From: Selaginella moellendorffii
Lineage: Eukaryota > Streptophyta > Lycopodiopsida > Selaginellales > Selaginellaceae
Direction: 5' to 3'
Length of the DNA stretch: 64,000 bases
NCBI RefSeq assembly: GCF_000143415.4
Contig: NW_003314293.1
Span: forward strand, 191,670-255,669
Position 1 is the first letter of the stretch; each line of letters opens with the position of its first letter. A model generated the notes under the pieces. The model had not been told where the DNA came from, searched no databases, and saw only the letters and a list, made by a program, of their open reading frames with translations. The position numbers and the translations under genes are program-made. Positions 23,460 to 34,640 of the stretch are shown in pieces.

Positions 23460-26400
23460 TTAGTGCAAGATGTTGATGAAGATGTAGTACATATGCTTAC
23501 AAGGAGCATATGCCTTCCCATGTTCCTCGCGCTTTGTAAAGTCTAGACATGTGCAAGGAAAGTTGTGAATGGCAATTGTGTACTCTCCACCTTCTGTTTT
23601 GACTATGCATTCATTTGCAAGCGCAGTGATGTACTTCGTGGAGAGAATCTCACACTCAAGTGTTTGAGCCAAGTTTATTTTACCTTGCTTCTACTTGGAG
23701 ACGGTACCAATAAATTTAATTGCCTTACCTTTTCGTGCTGGCCTTTTGTGCATCTCTATAGGAATAGTCTTGCTCTTGTCACTTATGTCTCCAACTCTCC
23801 TCTCAAGATTAAAACCAGATTTCTCAAGGTTTTCAATCTCAATCCAAGGTGAGCGCAACCCCATTAGCAACCGGCCATTCTTTAGGTACTGCATCAAGTT
23901 TAATCACTATAGTGTCTTTAAGCCACTTCGTATGGTTGGTGTTGGTGTTGCAACAATATAGCCAGCACCATCTTGAAAATCCTACTTGCTTTCATTCCCT
24001 ATAGAAACATGGGGTTGGAACAGAAGTAGATTTGTCACCACGAATCCAAGCCCAACACTTGCCCCTCGGAAGCATCCCCACACACCTTACATTCAATTTT
24101 TCTGGCACGCGTCGGATTGCCTATTGCTTCAACTCCACGCTACGGTAAGCAATTTCAACCTGTTGCGATGCACTCTCTTCATCAGCCACTTGAGGTGGCT
24201 CGGTTTGAGAGTGGTGTCTTGGAGCAGAATGGTACTCAACATTAGGCCTGTGAGAGCTTTTTGCTCTAAGGTCTGTACCAACATCTTCCCCAGCAAAGGA
24301 AAAACGACGCTTTGAGTAGACAGTCTTCATATCACCAATAGAAGCTCGGGGAGTGTACTCCATAGATGTGCCATGGACCACTTCCTCAACTGCAGTTGCC
24401 ACTATTCAGGTGGGTGGAATTAATTTTCACTTCATCCTATCATGTAACATTTCAACAGAAGGCCCTGTTTCCATGTATCTTCCTTCCTCGAATACTAGTG
24501 CTTTTGAAGATTGCTCTATAGCACGTATCAAATCTGATAGACAGGCTGCGTATAGACTCATCTTCCCTTTCCCTGCCTCAGAGGAACGCCAACTCCAATG
24601 CTTACTTTCAGAGAGATTCATAGTTAGGGTGTATGTGAGGTCCTCAAGTGGTTGATCCTAATGAAAAAGGCAATATTAAGAGGTAATAAAAGGAGAAGAA
24701 AAAATATAAACCAACCTGAAAAGAGTGATATCCCCACTGGAACATCCTAACTTCCCACTTTCCTAACCATGACTCAAGTTGTGGTAGGCAACTTACATCT
24801 GTATGGCCATCTTCACGCCACCACATTTGAATCTCATTTGCTTTTGCCTCATGTTCTTCTTCAAAAGGTGCAACTTGCCATTGTTTGCACAACTCCTTAA
24901 ATATTAATTGAAACTCTGGCTTGATAAGATGGCAGTGCTGGTTTAGGCTTTGAGCCCAATGGAACACACAAGTCCTCTCACAACCTTCCAATGGTTGATC
25001 ATTCCCAAAAACTGCTGGGATACCATTCCAATTTGCATGAGCCCCATCTGCCATGAAACCACGAAAGTTTGCAGGTGTACCAGTCTGCTTTAGGACAATA
25101 TTAGAGAGGGACTTCCAAAATATTTCCTGTGCTATCTGGTTTTATACTTTAAACTCTGCTGTCGCAATTGTTAAGTTACAATGTAGCCTATGAAAAGATA
25201 AATATTATAACAATTTCAATATAATGAGAATAAAAATTACCTTGGATCATACACATGAGCTCCCATGGTTGTCCAACCGGATACATGGTCTATATGGTCA
25301 AAATGTACCCATGCATTTGCAAGGTCACTATACCCAAACATGTCCATTCGGGAGACAAAATCTACGACAAAGGCAGGGCCCATGGTAGACATTTTGAAAA
25401 CAAAAGGGTGCTCTTGCTCATTCACAACTTGGTCTGGAAACAAACTTCCGTGGATGAACTCATATGGACAGGTCTGTTTCAATTCAAGGATGGAGTCAAT
25501 TTTTGATTGCAACTTCCCCTCTCGAGATTCACACATCGAAGATTTTATCCTAAACAATATAATGTAAGAAAAAATTATTATTATAACGTATGAAAAATAA
25601 CAGATGTACCTCCTTAGGCTAGTAGCAGGTTGTACTCCTCGTAGTAAGCCTCCCAAGCTAGCCTCGTTTAGTTGAGTTTTTTGGCAACCTAGATTGAGTA
25701 AGGTATTTGCGATAAAATCCTTGATGACGGTCTTCTAAACATGTTTTGGAGTTGCAAATGAGTTTCTCATAGTCTCTTCCTGCACAACATCTTTGAAACG
25801 GTTAAGAGAACTCCTTTATATCCCTTCCTACATTGGATGCATATGTGTGCCAACATGCACTATAGCTTTTCTAGCCACTCCATCCCGTGGAAGAAAGTAG
25901 TACATCTTGGCCTCGCAGATAGCATAACATAGAGGAGCATTTTTGCAGAATCGACATTTGAATCCAACAGAAATGGTGTCATAGGCTGGAGGATTGATTG
26001 CAGACCCTTCAAAAAATATAGAGTTTCTAGAGTGGTCTCGATTGCATACTTCATCCACACAATCTAAATGTCGGCAACAATGAACTATAGACACTGTGCC
26101 TTCAAAATGTTGGAAGTGTGTGGTTTTGATCTTGCACCAATTGTGGACATCTTGCTTGGTTTCCATCCCCTTCCATTTGGAACCTGTGTTGCTGACAAGA
26201 GGTGGTAGCTCGAAGAAAATGTTGCCGTTGTAGGAGGATGGAAGTTCACTCACAAGCTTATACAAAAACAAGTGCACGTCGATTGAGAGGCATGAAAATT
26301 GGAAAGCATTGCTAACGGCTTTGAATATTGCTGAAGTTGGAGCTAAAGTTGGAGCTGGAGCTGGTGAATTTGGTGCCGATACTAGCATGACTTCTCCACT

Positions 26401-26700
26401 TGAACTAAAAAAGGACGAGAGGATAATGACTGACTCTTGCTTCACATTCACTTTGGCTAGAGTGCATTTTGGCATTTTGATTGGAGATCCAAACACTCGA
26501 ATCTCCTTCGACTTGGAATTTTGTAAATCCCATTGTTGTCCACCCTCGCCCACACCAGAAAGAAAAAACTCCGAGTATGCAACTATACCGATGTCGTTGC
26601 GGATCATAGCCTCTAAAGAAATAGAGCCAAGACGAAGATCAAAACACCGACATAAAAAACTTTCAGAAACAATACTCTGAGAGAATGAAAGAGGTGGGTG
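23460..26700 (-). pseudogene. MULE-type transposase with SWIM zinc finger, broken
   Basis: Read right to left. The N-terminal ORF (26607-25828) holds a Cys/His cluster (HCCRHLDCVDEVC, FKCRFCKNAPLC) and an HVGTHMHP end, like the FLYWCH/WRKY-GCM1-type DNA-binding region of many MULE transposases. Next comes AWVHFDHIDHVSGW (25237-25340, probable first catalytic Asp), then GFMADGAHANWN and CERTCVFHWAQ (25054-24940, second Asp and the C-x(n)-H signature of MULE DDE folds). The C-terminal part (23672-23460) ends CTCLDFTKREE..CKHMYYIF, a SWIM CxC..CxH finger. Exons are separated by short introns (for example 25200-25240). In-frame stops, for example just after 25828 and near 25150, show that it is inactive. 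The superfamily call rests on motifs read by eye. Confidence 0.72.
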
Positions 26701-27480
26701 ATCTCAAAAATGAAGAAGAAACCTTTCCATCCTTCTCAATAGGTGTTGGAGTTCTCTCTCTTTATGCTACTTGTAAAAATTTAAATAGAGTAATAAGAAG
26801 ACAACGTACAAAATGAATTTAAATTCTATACCAAATTTAACATGTTCAAGTGTGACAGTATTAATATTACTATCATCTATTATGATGTCTGATGCATGTA
26901 TACACATAGATCCAAGGAAAGATTTTCAACATATGAAGTTTGATAGTTAATAATGATATTAGTAATGACATTCTACTATAACGTGTTAAACTAAGAGATC
27001 CAATCTAACTATCAGCACATGTGATATGTCAAGTTGTCAAATTTTAAGTGGTAGATGATAATAAATCTTGTCAAATGTTATTCTTCAATGACAGATTTGA
27101 TTCGTAGTACAACTCAAGTTTTATCCATAATTGTGAACATTGCTCAATGACATTTAAAGCACATGCCTATTGTTTAGGATCTAATACAACATAAAATAAA
27201 TTTCTGGATGAGGATTCATCCATTCATAGATGGATATAGCACAACATATTTTAAAGTGCCTTATTTATACTCTTTAAAGTTCTTGTAACAATTCCAAAAT
27301 ATTGATGAGAATGCATCCTTTCTAGATAATTTGTAAAATATAATATCATATCTCTAATAACAGAAATGTTATACCATCATTAAAATATACAAAATAGAGA
27401 AGCATAATTTACATATAATAATAATGATAAGATAAAATAAGATCAAAGATATTGTGATGGTTGAGATTTAGGTTATTTGG
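26701..27480. other. AT-rich spacer between divergent transposon genes
   Basis: No coding signal. Lies between the start of the minus-strand transposase and the plus-strand methyltransferase-like gene, so it probably held their promoters. Confidence 0.45.
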
Positions 27481-27582
27481 AATGAATGGCCAGGATTAGA
27501 GATTGGTTAGGGTTAGGGCAGTCATCAGGATTAGGGTTAGGGTAGCTGCCAAGATTAGGTTAGTGTTCGCACCGTGAGTGGA

Positions 27583-27699
27583 GCGCGCGAGAGATCGAGA
27601 GATTGAGCACGAAGGAGATCGAGGGATTGAGCGTGAAAGAGATTGAGTGATTGAGCGCGCAAGAGATCGAGAGATTGAGCGCATGAGCGGGAGAGATTA
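27583..27699. repeat. 24-bp tandem repeat, about 4.8 units
   Basis: Units of the type GCGCGCGAGAGATCGAGAGA(TTGA) repeat with mild divergence. The block is directly preceded by GGTTAGGGTTAGGG-like sequence (27505-27542) that resembles degenerate telomere-type DNA. Confidence 0.75.
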
Positions 27700-27714
27700 G
27701 CTCGACCTCAAACA

Positions 27715-27900
27715 GTTTGGCCACCCGAGGGGCCAAGGTTATTCAAATAACCTTGGCTCCTCGGCGAGCAAAACTGCCCGAGATGGCCAGCCCAAGCTTG
27801 ACCTCGGGCACTTTAGGGGCCGGAGGGGCCGGAGGGGCCGAGGTTATTTGAATAACCTCGGCCCCCTAGGCAACCAAAGTGCCTGAGGTAGAGTCTAGGC
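27715..27900. repeat. GC-rich inverted-repeat cluster
   Basis: Palindromes centred on GGTTATTCAAATAACC (about 27738-27753) and GGTTATTTGAATAACC (about 27842-27857) are set in GC-rich sequence with inverted CCGAGG/CCTCGG blocks and two tandem GGGGCCGGA units. It could form hairpins and lies just upstream of the methyltransferase-like gene's first visible exon. Confidence 0.65.
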
Positions 27901-28119
27901 CCACTTGATTTTTTTTTTCTCTTTGACTATTTGAATTTCTCATTATCTTTATTTAGTTTGACTAACAAAATTTTTTCTCTTGTAGAAAAGGAAAATTGTA
28001 ACACATAAAAAGGTTGTTAAAGCCAAGAAGACACAAGAAGTTCAATTTGGCACTGACGACGATATCACGATCGACATGTCCATTGGCACAACAGAGACAC
28101 ATTTAGTTAGAGATTCACC

Positions 28120-28362
28120 ACTTCCACCACCATCACCTCCACCATCACCACCTCCACCACCGCCATCGCCACCTCCACCACCTCCATCACCATCTCCACC
28201 ATTGCCATCGCCACCACCACCACCACCATTGCCACCGCCACCACCACCATTGCCACCACCACTGCCACTATTGCCTTTGCCCCCGCCGCCACTGCCACCA
28301 CCACCATTGCCACCACCACTGCCACTATTCCCTCTGCCCCCGCCACCACCGCCACCACCACC
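28120..28362 (+). repeat. CCACCA-type low-complexity tract (proline-rich)
   Basis: Trinucleotide-like repetition of CCA/CCX that encodes about 80 mostly prolines in the plus frame of the methyltransferase-like gene. It lies within an open reading frame, so it was probably translated when the gene was intact. Confidence 0.85.
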
Positions 28363-28729
28363 AACGCAAATCTCTGAAGTTGGGCAATCTAGTGGTGTTC
28401 ACGATAGGGAACCTGAGGAACAGCCTGGAGCTGAAAGAGTTGCAGACCTTCTTGACAACGTGGTGGACAAGAGCTTCCAAGAGACTGTTATGCGGACAAG
28501 GGAAAAAGCAGTTCACCAAACACTTGAGGCACTCAAGTGGCCAGGCCCTTATGACTTGATCAGAGAAATCCCCCTTTGCCGTTTGCAGCAGATGAACCTT
28601 GTCCACACAGCATCCAAGTATGTCAACCCGGATATATACAGCTTGTTCAAACAGAATGGCCTTGCAACAAATATCGGTATGTTTCTAGTCTCTTTTTGCA
28701 AGCCAGGAATAACGGAGATCATTACTATC

Positions 28730-29763
28730 TGTAGCGCATGTGGTTTTTACCCTTTATCCTATGGTGATTTACCATAGGATAACACCACGAAGCGGAACCT
28801 AAACCCTCTTTGTGCCACATGACAGATGCCACATGTCACATGCCACGTGTCCAAAGGATAGTGGTGTGGAACCCAAGGTTCAGGGCCTTGGGCCACTGAA
28901 CGAAGGAACGGTGCCAAACTCCCAAGCATGGAGCCAAGGAGTGATGGAACCGAACCATGGAGCAACTCCTAAGCATACAGCCCAAGGAGCGAAGGGACAG
29001 GAGCTCGGAGCGACTTGGAATAGTCCTGGAGCAACCAACATCCTAATGCCAGGACCAACACGCAAAACGGAGCCAAACAGATTCTGGCACTATTTCGACA
29101 TACCGGTGGCCTAATGTGAGGACATGGGTACTCCACCAGCTAGCATGGAATGGAACTTGAGCTTAGACCCAAGTTGGACCCAAAACAAGGATAGGTTGCA
29201 AGCGGCACCCCCCCCCCCCCCTCCTTGAGGAACACACGCTTTGGGCTTTCACCCCAAGCCTCCTTTAGTATCAGGAGTTAGTCTCTGGGACAAGCTTGAA
29301 ACTTACTAAATATGGAATGGCGCTAGATTGTGAATTTGGACACGGGACAAACACCATTGTGTTCAAACTGATCTCTACATTCCGTAGATATGCCAAATGA
29401 GCAAATCTAGACACTTTCCATAAATAGTATTTGGGACCGGAATGAGACCAACACAAAGGGCATGATAGCGAGGGTGTTTGGCAAACATGGTAAGCTATCA
29501 TCCAGCGATATTAAGGGACTAATCTTAATACGCGAGGGTTCTTGTCACTAGCCAGTGCAAGACAAAATGAGACGGGAACTCCTTACCTGGCTAAGTATGC
29601 TTAGCTAATAAAACATAGGAATTCCGTCCTTATGCTTGTCCAGTCTAAGTACACTCGAAATGCCCAACAATACTGACCTCCTGCCGTCATGGCAGTAAGG
29701 AAAGAGTGTCCGTAAGGACTGGTCGACAGGTAACTTTCGATCTCCAAAGTCATATTCGCGACA
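28730..29763. mobile_element. solo LTR, 1034 bp, inside the methyltransferase-like gene
   Basis: Begins TGTAGCGCATG, ends TTCGCGACA, and is flanked by the perfect 5-bp duplication CTATC (28725-28729 and 29764-29768). Removing the LTR and one CTATC restores one continuous reading phase of the host gene across the junction. An 11-bp perfect hairpin (28755-28765 and 28771-28781) and a C run (about 29208-29221) lie inside. No internal element sequence is present, which fits LTR-LTR recombination. Confidence 0.87.
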
Positions 29764-32700
29764 CTATCACACCTGAGATTGTGAATAGCTAGGATCCTAT
29801 TTGGATTAGGAAGTCCCTAGAATTTGATGACATGCTTATCTGACATCCTGAGACTCGACAACTTGCGGGGACAATGTTCCAAATTATTGACGGTAACCAC
29901 TGATATGGAACTTGGATGAAGTGTATCGACGATCATTTTCGCGATGATCCCGTCTACCATATCAATGTTCCAGTCGGCCATGTCTACGCGAGGGGACCTT
30001 TGGATGTCAACAGACTTATCTTGGCCTGCCAAAAGATCAATGCGTAAGTTTTATAATTTTACCTCTAACTCTACTTTAACTTGTTTTGTTATGTTTAAAT
30101 GTAGGCTTGGGCAGTTCGTTGTTCAAAAACAAAACCTTGTCCATGACATCAAGCAACTTTGATTTTTGGCAGACTTGAGTGAGGATAACATCCGCCAACA
30201 TTATGGTGATGATCTCGCAACACTTGTTCGGCACTCACGCACTCGAAATGATGGTACAACTTGGTTCAACAACCCAATTAGTTCTATACTCGCTGTATGG
30301 TGTAAGGTATGTCTTTCCCTTTTATTTTATAAAAGCCTCTTTTAATTGTTTTGGTTTTTAGCCTTTGGTGAAGGTCAAGCAAGATGCTTATGAACTTGCA
30401 TATCTAGAGAAGAGTCAGGAAGAGCTCTTAGCTGAGTTTGTACAAATTAAGCACAAAATTCAGCATGCAAAGTCCTCAAAGTTGAAGAAACTAGTATGTA
30501 TTGCAGACAATCATAGGCTGAAGGAGTGGCTAGAGACTATAGCCAAAATTTCTTCTCATGAATGTAAGTTTTTTATCACACTTCATTTTTTTTAATTATG
30601 CATATGTTACTTTTGCAGTGAACAAAACTCTAGATGACATGATTTACAATATCGCAAAATCAAAGCTTCCATATAAGCAACAGATAGAGACTCTAGAGTT
30701 CCTCAATGTTTGCTTGATGAACAGAGAGAAAGGATTGCCAGAACTATTTGAGAATATGATGAGAAGGGCTGTCTACATCATGCAAACTATAAGTGAAGGT
30801 GAGAAGTTCTTAGCACCACACATTGGTGATGATCCAGATGGCACATTCATGTCTTTCAACACCTACATCAACACGTCATTGGAAGGGATCCAAGAGGGGT
30901 GGTTGCCAGAGAAGTCTACAAGCACAACAACTTATGATTGCCAACATAGTCAACCTTATTTCATGTGACATGTAGCTTATAGGTATAATATGATTTCTAA
31001 GACAGTTTCTTAATATATATTGTTTATAGGTATCTTTCATATAAAGGCATGCCATTTGAGGCACTAGTTTGCACTCGACTTGTTGCAAAAGGTGTAAGGG
31101 ATGGAGGAATATACCCAACAATGTTTGCGAGAGTTTTGAAAGCACGGAAGATAGAATGCCCTTGGGAGTTGGAGCTCCTAAGGAAGGAGACCTCTACACT
31201 AGATCGCAAGGAAGTTATCAATGCTAGCAATGATGGCAATGCAAGTGATGATAGAGATGAGGATGAGGAAGCTCTAGATCAAGTTCGTGTTCCACCACCA
31301 AACAGCTAAGAACAGGCTCTAATTCAACTATCAAACAACCAAGATCCGGATTAGGTTCTACTAGTAAATAATGATGATCAAGTGACTCACAGAGTATCAC
31401 ATCGACTTCAAGGTAAACAAAAGTGAATTTTACAAACTAAAGGTGGTAATACATGTTTTTTGCAACAATGACTGTTGGTAGTAATTTCATTCCAGCTCAA
31501 CAAGATGCTCGTGAAGAGGAGTTGGAGGAACTCTCATTGACAACACGCCATATGACAGTAGCATACTATTTATTACTTTTTTCATTCACTTAGCTCTTTT
31601 ATAGGTTCGTCCTGTGTCCCCAATAACACAACGAGGCATTGTGGGTATCTTCATTGGCTCTTATAGTAGATTGTTGACATCTTTCACGAAAGACGACATC
31701 AACATGGATATACAGTGCCAGTTCAACTGTTGGTGCCAAAAGATACAAAGGCCCTTGCTCCCAGTTGTGGACTTCATTCTCTTCGACTTTCCAAATGATT
31801 TTTGAGATATTGATGGGAAAGTTGAGGATTGGAACTTTCTCACACCTGACCACTTGCGCGATGCATTCCTATTGTTTGAAGCACTTATGCTCGAAGCTGG
31901 CCATGTCGTCTTCATCCTACCGAATGACCCCAACTGGATGTATGAGCTTATGACGTGCGCAGCAGAAGTTCATTTCAAATCATTCTCTTTCGAGTGCATC
32001 ATGGATCCTATTGGTGTTAATACGAGGGGCATCCAAGGGAAGCCTAAAAAGGTGAGTATGTATTTTATATTTTTATCTAATTTTTAAACATTTTTATTTT
32101 CCAGGTTATGATATGGACCTATCATGCCTTTTGCAGAAACACACATGATGGGTTTCGTGATAGCGAACGTGCAGAACGTGTTTTGCCTGGGTACGATAGT
32201 TCCACTAACATCATACCCAACTTGTGGATGAGCAGATCTGCAACACATTTCTAGGGTATTGATTCCGAACTCCATCGGCAATGCAAGTCTTGCTTGAGCT
32301 CTATTGCCCACCAGATGGTGTTGTGAATAATTGCATAGTAGGTAGCGGTTCTATGGTGGAGGTAGCACGTGACTTTAGTAGGTCGGTGTTTGCTATTGAA
32401 GAACATCATTTCTTCAAACGCCAGCTCAGAGGATTTCATGAGTTGCCTTCAACCTCAAGGAGGTAAATTATGTTTATTAAAATTTCAATATATATTTCAT
32501 TCTATTTTATAGATCACAGTCACCTGGAGTTTCTAGAATTGGAGGCTTTGGAAGTCTTCCTGACTATGCAGAAGCCATGGCTCAACATATGCAAGGTGAA
32601 TCTTTCCCATAATACCAATATAGGAGGAAGTAGAAAAAAAATCATTATGTTGATGATGAGGCAAAAGAAAGCTAATTGCATCCTTACATAAAATGGAAAG

Positions 32701-33034
32701 CTTGTTATATGTTAGATGTTAATGAAAGTGTTAGATGTTAGTAAAATTGTCAAATGTCAATGTCAGTGTCAAATACCATAATTACAGATTATCATTCTCA
32801 CCTATCACCATCACTTTGTAGCACTTGTGTGTTGCCATCTCCTCCAACATTTTGTAAACAATTATATGTGATATGATAGTAAAGTAATTCTAGATCTTGC
32901 ATTCCATTGTAGGATGGCTGAAAAACCCCATATTTTGCACTAGCCAATGCAGTGTTTCCTAAGGGGATGTTGTTCCTCACTATGAAGTGATAATGGGTAT
33001 GTGTCCGTAACTCATTCTTGAATCTATTGTACAT

Positions 33035-33478
33035 TCACACATGCACATTTTTCAGATCTACTGTTGGGCAATTCCTACAGTGCTTAAGAAAAGTTTGTAA
33101 ACCTATAAAGCCATTTGTCTTGTCCAAGAAAAAGTAGCATATTGGACACCAAATGTAATAGCGTTCTGTGCTTTCAAGTAGTCCTGCCATGTTAGGAGCA
33201 AGATCTTGCAAAAACATGTGGCATTGCTCTTGAAGCGCTAGAGGCAATCCCTCTCTAGTAGCAAAATCTAGATTTTCACATATAGGGAGCTCTAGTTCAG
33301 CTTCACTAGAGCCCTCAGCAGAAAAAGGATTGTTATGTGGAGGTGAAGGTGGAATGTTGGTAAAACTTGGGGATGGAGGTGGAGATTGATATGAAGTGTT
33401 AAGGGGCCAAGTATGAGTAGCAATGACTCTCTTTTGAGCCATTTTAATACAAACTTCTAAGGAGCTCAAGGAGAACAA
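33035..33478 (-). CDS. Pro-rich CPIC zinc-finger-like ORF of the Mutator-like element
   Basis: 147-codon minus-strand ORF. The first half is proline/serine-rich (SPPPSPSFTNIPPSPPHNN). The second half has YYIWCPICYFFLD followed by GLQTFLKHCRNC, a C-x2-C...H-C pattern like that at 23090-23190 on the opposite strand near the other end of the transposon. No known family is recognised. It may be an accessory transposition protein or a decayed exon. Confidence 0.4.
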   Translation of the reverse strand: MFSLSSLEVCIKMAQKRVIATHTWPLNTSYQSPPPSPSFTNIPPSPPHNNPFSAEGSSEAELELPICENLDFATREGLPLALQEQCHMFLQDLAPNMAGLLESTERYYIWCPICYFFLDKTNGFIGLQTFLKHCRNCPTVDLKNVHV

Positions 33479-34574
33479 AAAACCTACAATGACTATAACT
33501 TTTCTAGATAGTTTATATACTAAGTTTGTCTTGGGAATGAGGCTTATTTATTATAACACTGACAATACTTAGATTCTTTAAATGTCAGTCTTAGAAATGG
33601 GGCTTCTTGTAAACATAAGAGTTTCTAGAATTTTAGATTATCATGTATATACATGCTCTATCATTATGATGAATCCTACTTTGCTACACATATATTCTTT
33701 TCTACACATGCCAAATGTCTAGGGAAATAAATTGTAAGGAAATATAGACCACATTATAGTGGTATAGCATGTTGGCATGCTACCATTTTCTCATATGAGA
33801 TTGCCTTTTAGTCTTGGAAATGTATTTAAAGTTGATTCTTTGATGTGATATTACTTTTGAGTCTTTCAAAAGATTTTTGATTTCTTTTATCATTATTTAC
33901 AAACAATTCCCAAAAACTTTTAATGAGGATTCATTGCAAAATATACCTTGGTCTTATCATATGAGAGGATTGCGATATAGGCAAGCAACAAAGTTTTTAA
34001 TATGAATTAATATGTAAATTACAAATGTCATGGAAAGTTTTATGGAGTAGATTTCTTAGTGCTTTCGGCCATGCTATTCATTTCTTCATTTCTCTTGCTC
34101 TGGACTATTGTTTTAGAAGGAACAAGAGCATTTTTATCAATCGTGATAATGGTCTCCACATTCCTAGATGGGTAATAAGGATCAGGAGTGTAATATGGAA
34201 ATTGTGGTAGTGAAAAAAAATTAGCATTCTCACATTCCTTTGCACTACAACTCTTACTCACAAATCTTGTATGTTCCTTACTTCCCATCTTCTCAAGAAC
34301 CCTAAAAACTTTTTTGAATGAAGGAATAGTATCTACAGCTGTAAAAGTATTCAAAATATTAAGTAGTCAAATCAAATATGACAGCTGTAACAGTTGTCAT
34401 AATAAAATAATATAGTTTTATAAAAGATAGGTTCTCATTAACTTTGTCTTTTTTAAACAATTCAATCTTATAGAAACTTTTAACTTAGATATTTACGTAT
34501 TTTAATATTTTAAAGTTTGCTAGAACCTTCATTTGTTCAATTTAGACCTCCTTTGTAATATTTCTTATTGATTA
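33479..34574. other. AT-rich right end of the Mutator-like element
   Basis: No recognised domain. A minus-strand open stretch at 34040-34354 (about 104 codons, starting MNTFTAVDTIPSF) may be another exon of the preceding accessory gene, but nothing supports a function. Confidence 0.35.
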
Positions 34575-34640
34575 TGTTGACTTGAGTTGACTTGTGTTGA
34601 ATTGAGCTCAACTCGTGAGCTCAACTCAACTTTGGACCAT
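34575..34640 (-). repeat. right terminal inverted repeat of the Mutator-like element
   Basis: Contains TTGAGCTCAACTCGTGAGCTC, the inverted partner of the left repeat, and ends next to the CCCCTTTTGAA duplication at 34641-34651. Confidence 0.75.

Larger units (their letters stand above)
27987..32690 (+). pseudogene. transposon-borne ParB-like / N4-N6 DNA methyltransferase-like gene, broken
   Basis: A multi-exon gene inside the Mutator-like element. The first visible exon (27987-28676) is lysine-rich, then proline-rich (28120-28362), then helical. After a solo LTR is skipped, one frame runs from 29769 through FQIIDGNH (about 29875) to HINVPVGHVYARGP (29955-30000). This resembles the DGNHR core of ParB/Srx folds. 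Exons at about 30105-30309, 30361-30564, 30619 onward and 31030-31309 are charged and of unknown function. The last exons (31613-32052, 32105-32465) resemble a beta-class DNA methyltransferase. VDFILFDFPND stands where DPPY is expected, GHVVFILPN follows, then YCPPDGVV, VGSGSMVEVAR and SVFAIEE in the order of motifs X, I and II. In-frame stops (for example 29785, 30162, 31803 and 32252) and a frameshift near 32255 show decay. ParB-methyltransferase fusions are known in bacteria and phages, so descent from such a gene is inference. Confidence 0.6.
22348..34640. mobile_element. Mutator-like DNA transposon, 12.3 kb, nested in the LARD
   Basis: The 11-bp sequence CCCCTTTTGAA occurs directly at both flanks (22337-22347 and 34641-34651), within the 9-11 bp range of Mutator target duplications. 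Inverted terminal repeats include a 28-bp core (22382-22409 versus the reverse complement of 34600-34627) with one mismatch. Near-terminal sequence also matches loosely (GACCATACTTGAG versus GGTCCAAAGTTGAG). Inside are a MULE/SWIM transposase pseudogene (minus), a ParB-like/methyltransferase pseudogene (plus) and two small CPIC-type ORFs, one near each end. Exact termini are uncertain by a few bases because the duplication and the ends share C residues. Confidence 0.8.

Noticed and set aside
27505-27542. Interstitial telomere marking a chromosome fusion
   Set aside because: The GGTTAGGG-type units are few and degenerate and lie inside a transposon, so a repeat origin is more likely.
28107-28364. 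Minus-strand Val/Met-rich ORF
   Set aside because: It is the antisense of the CCA-rich proline tract of the methyltransferase-like gene.
29208-29221. C run as a possible regulatory or recombination signal
   Set aside because: It is a simple homopolymer inside a solo LTR, with no further evidence.
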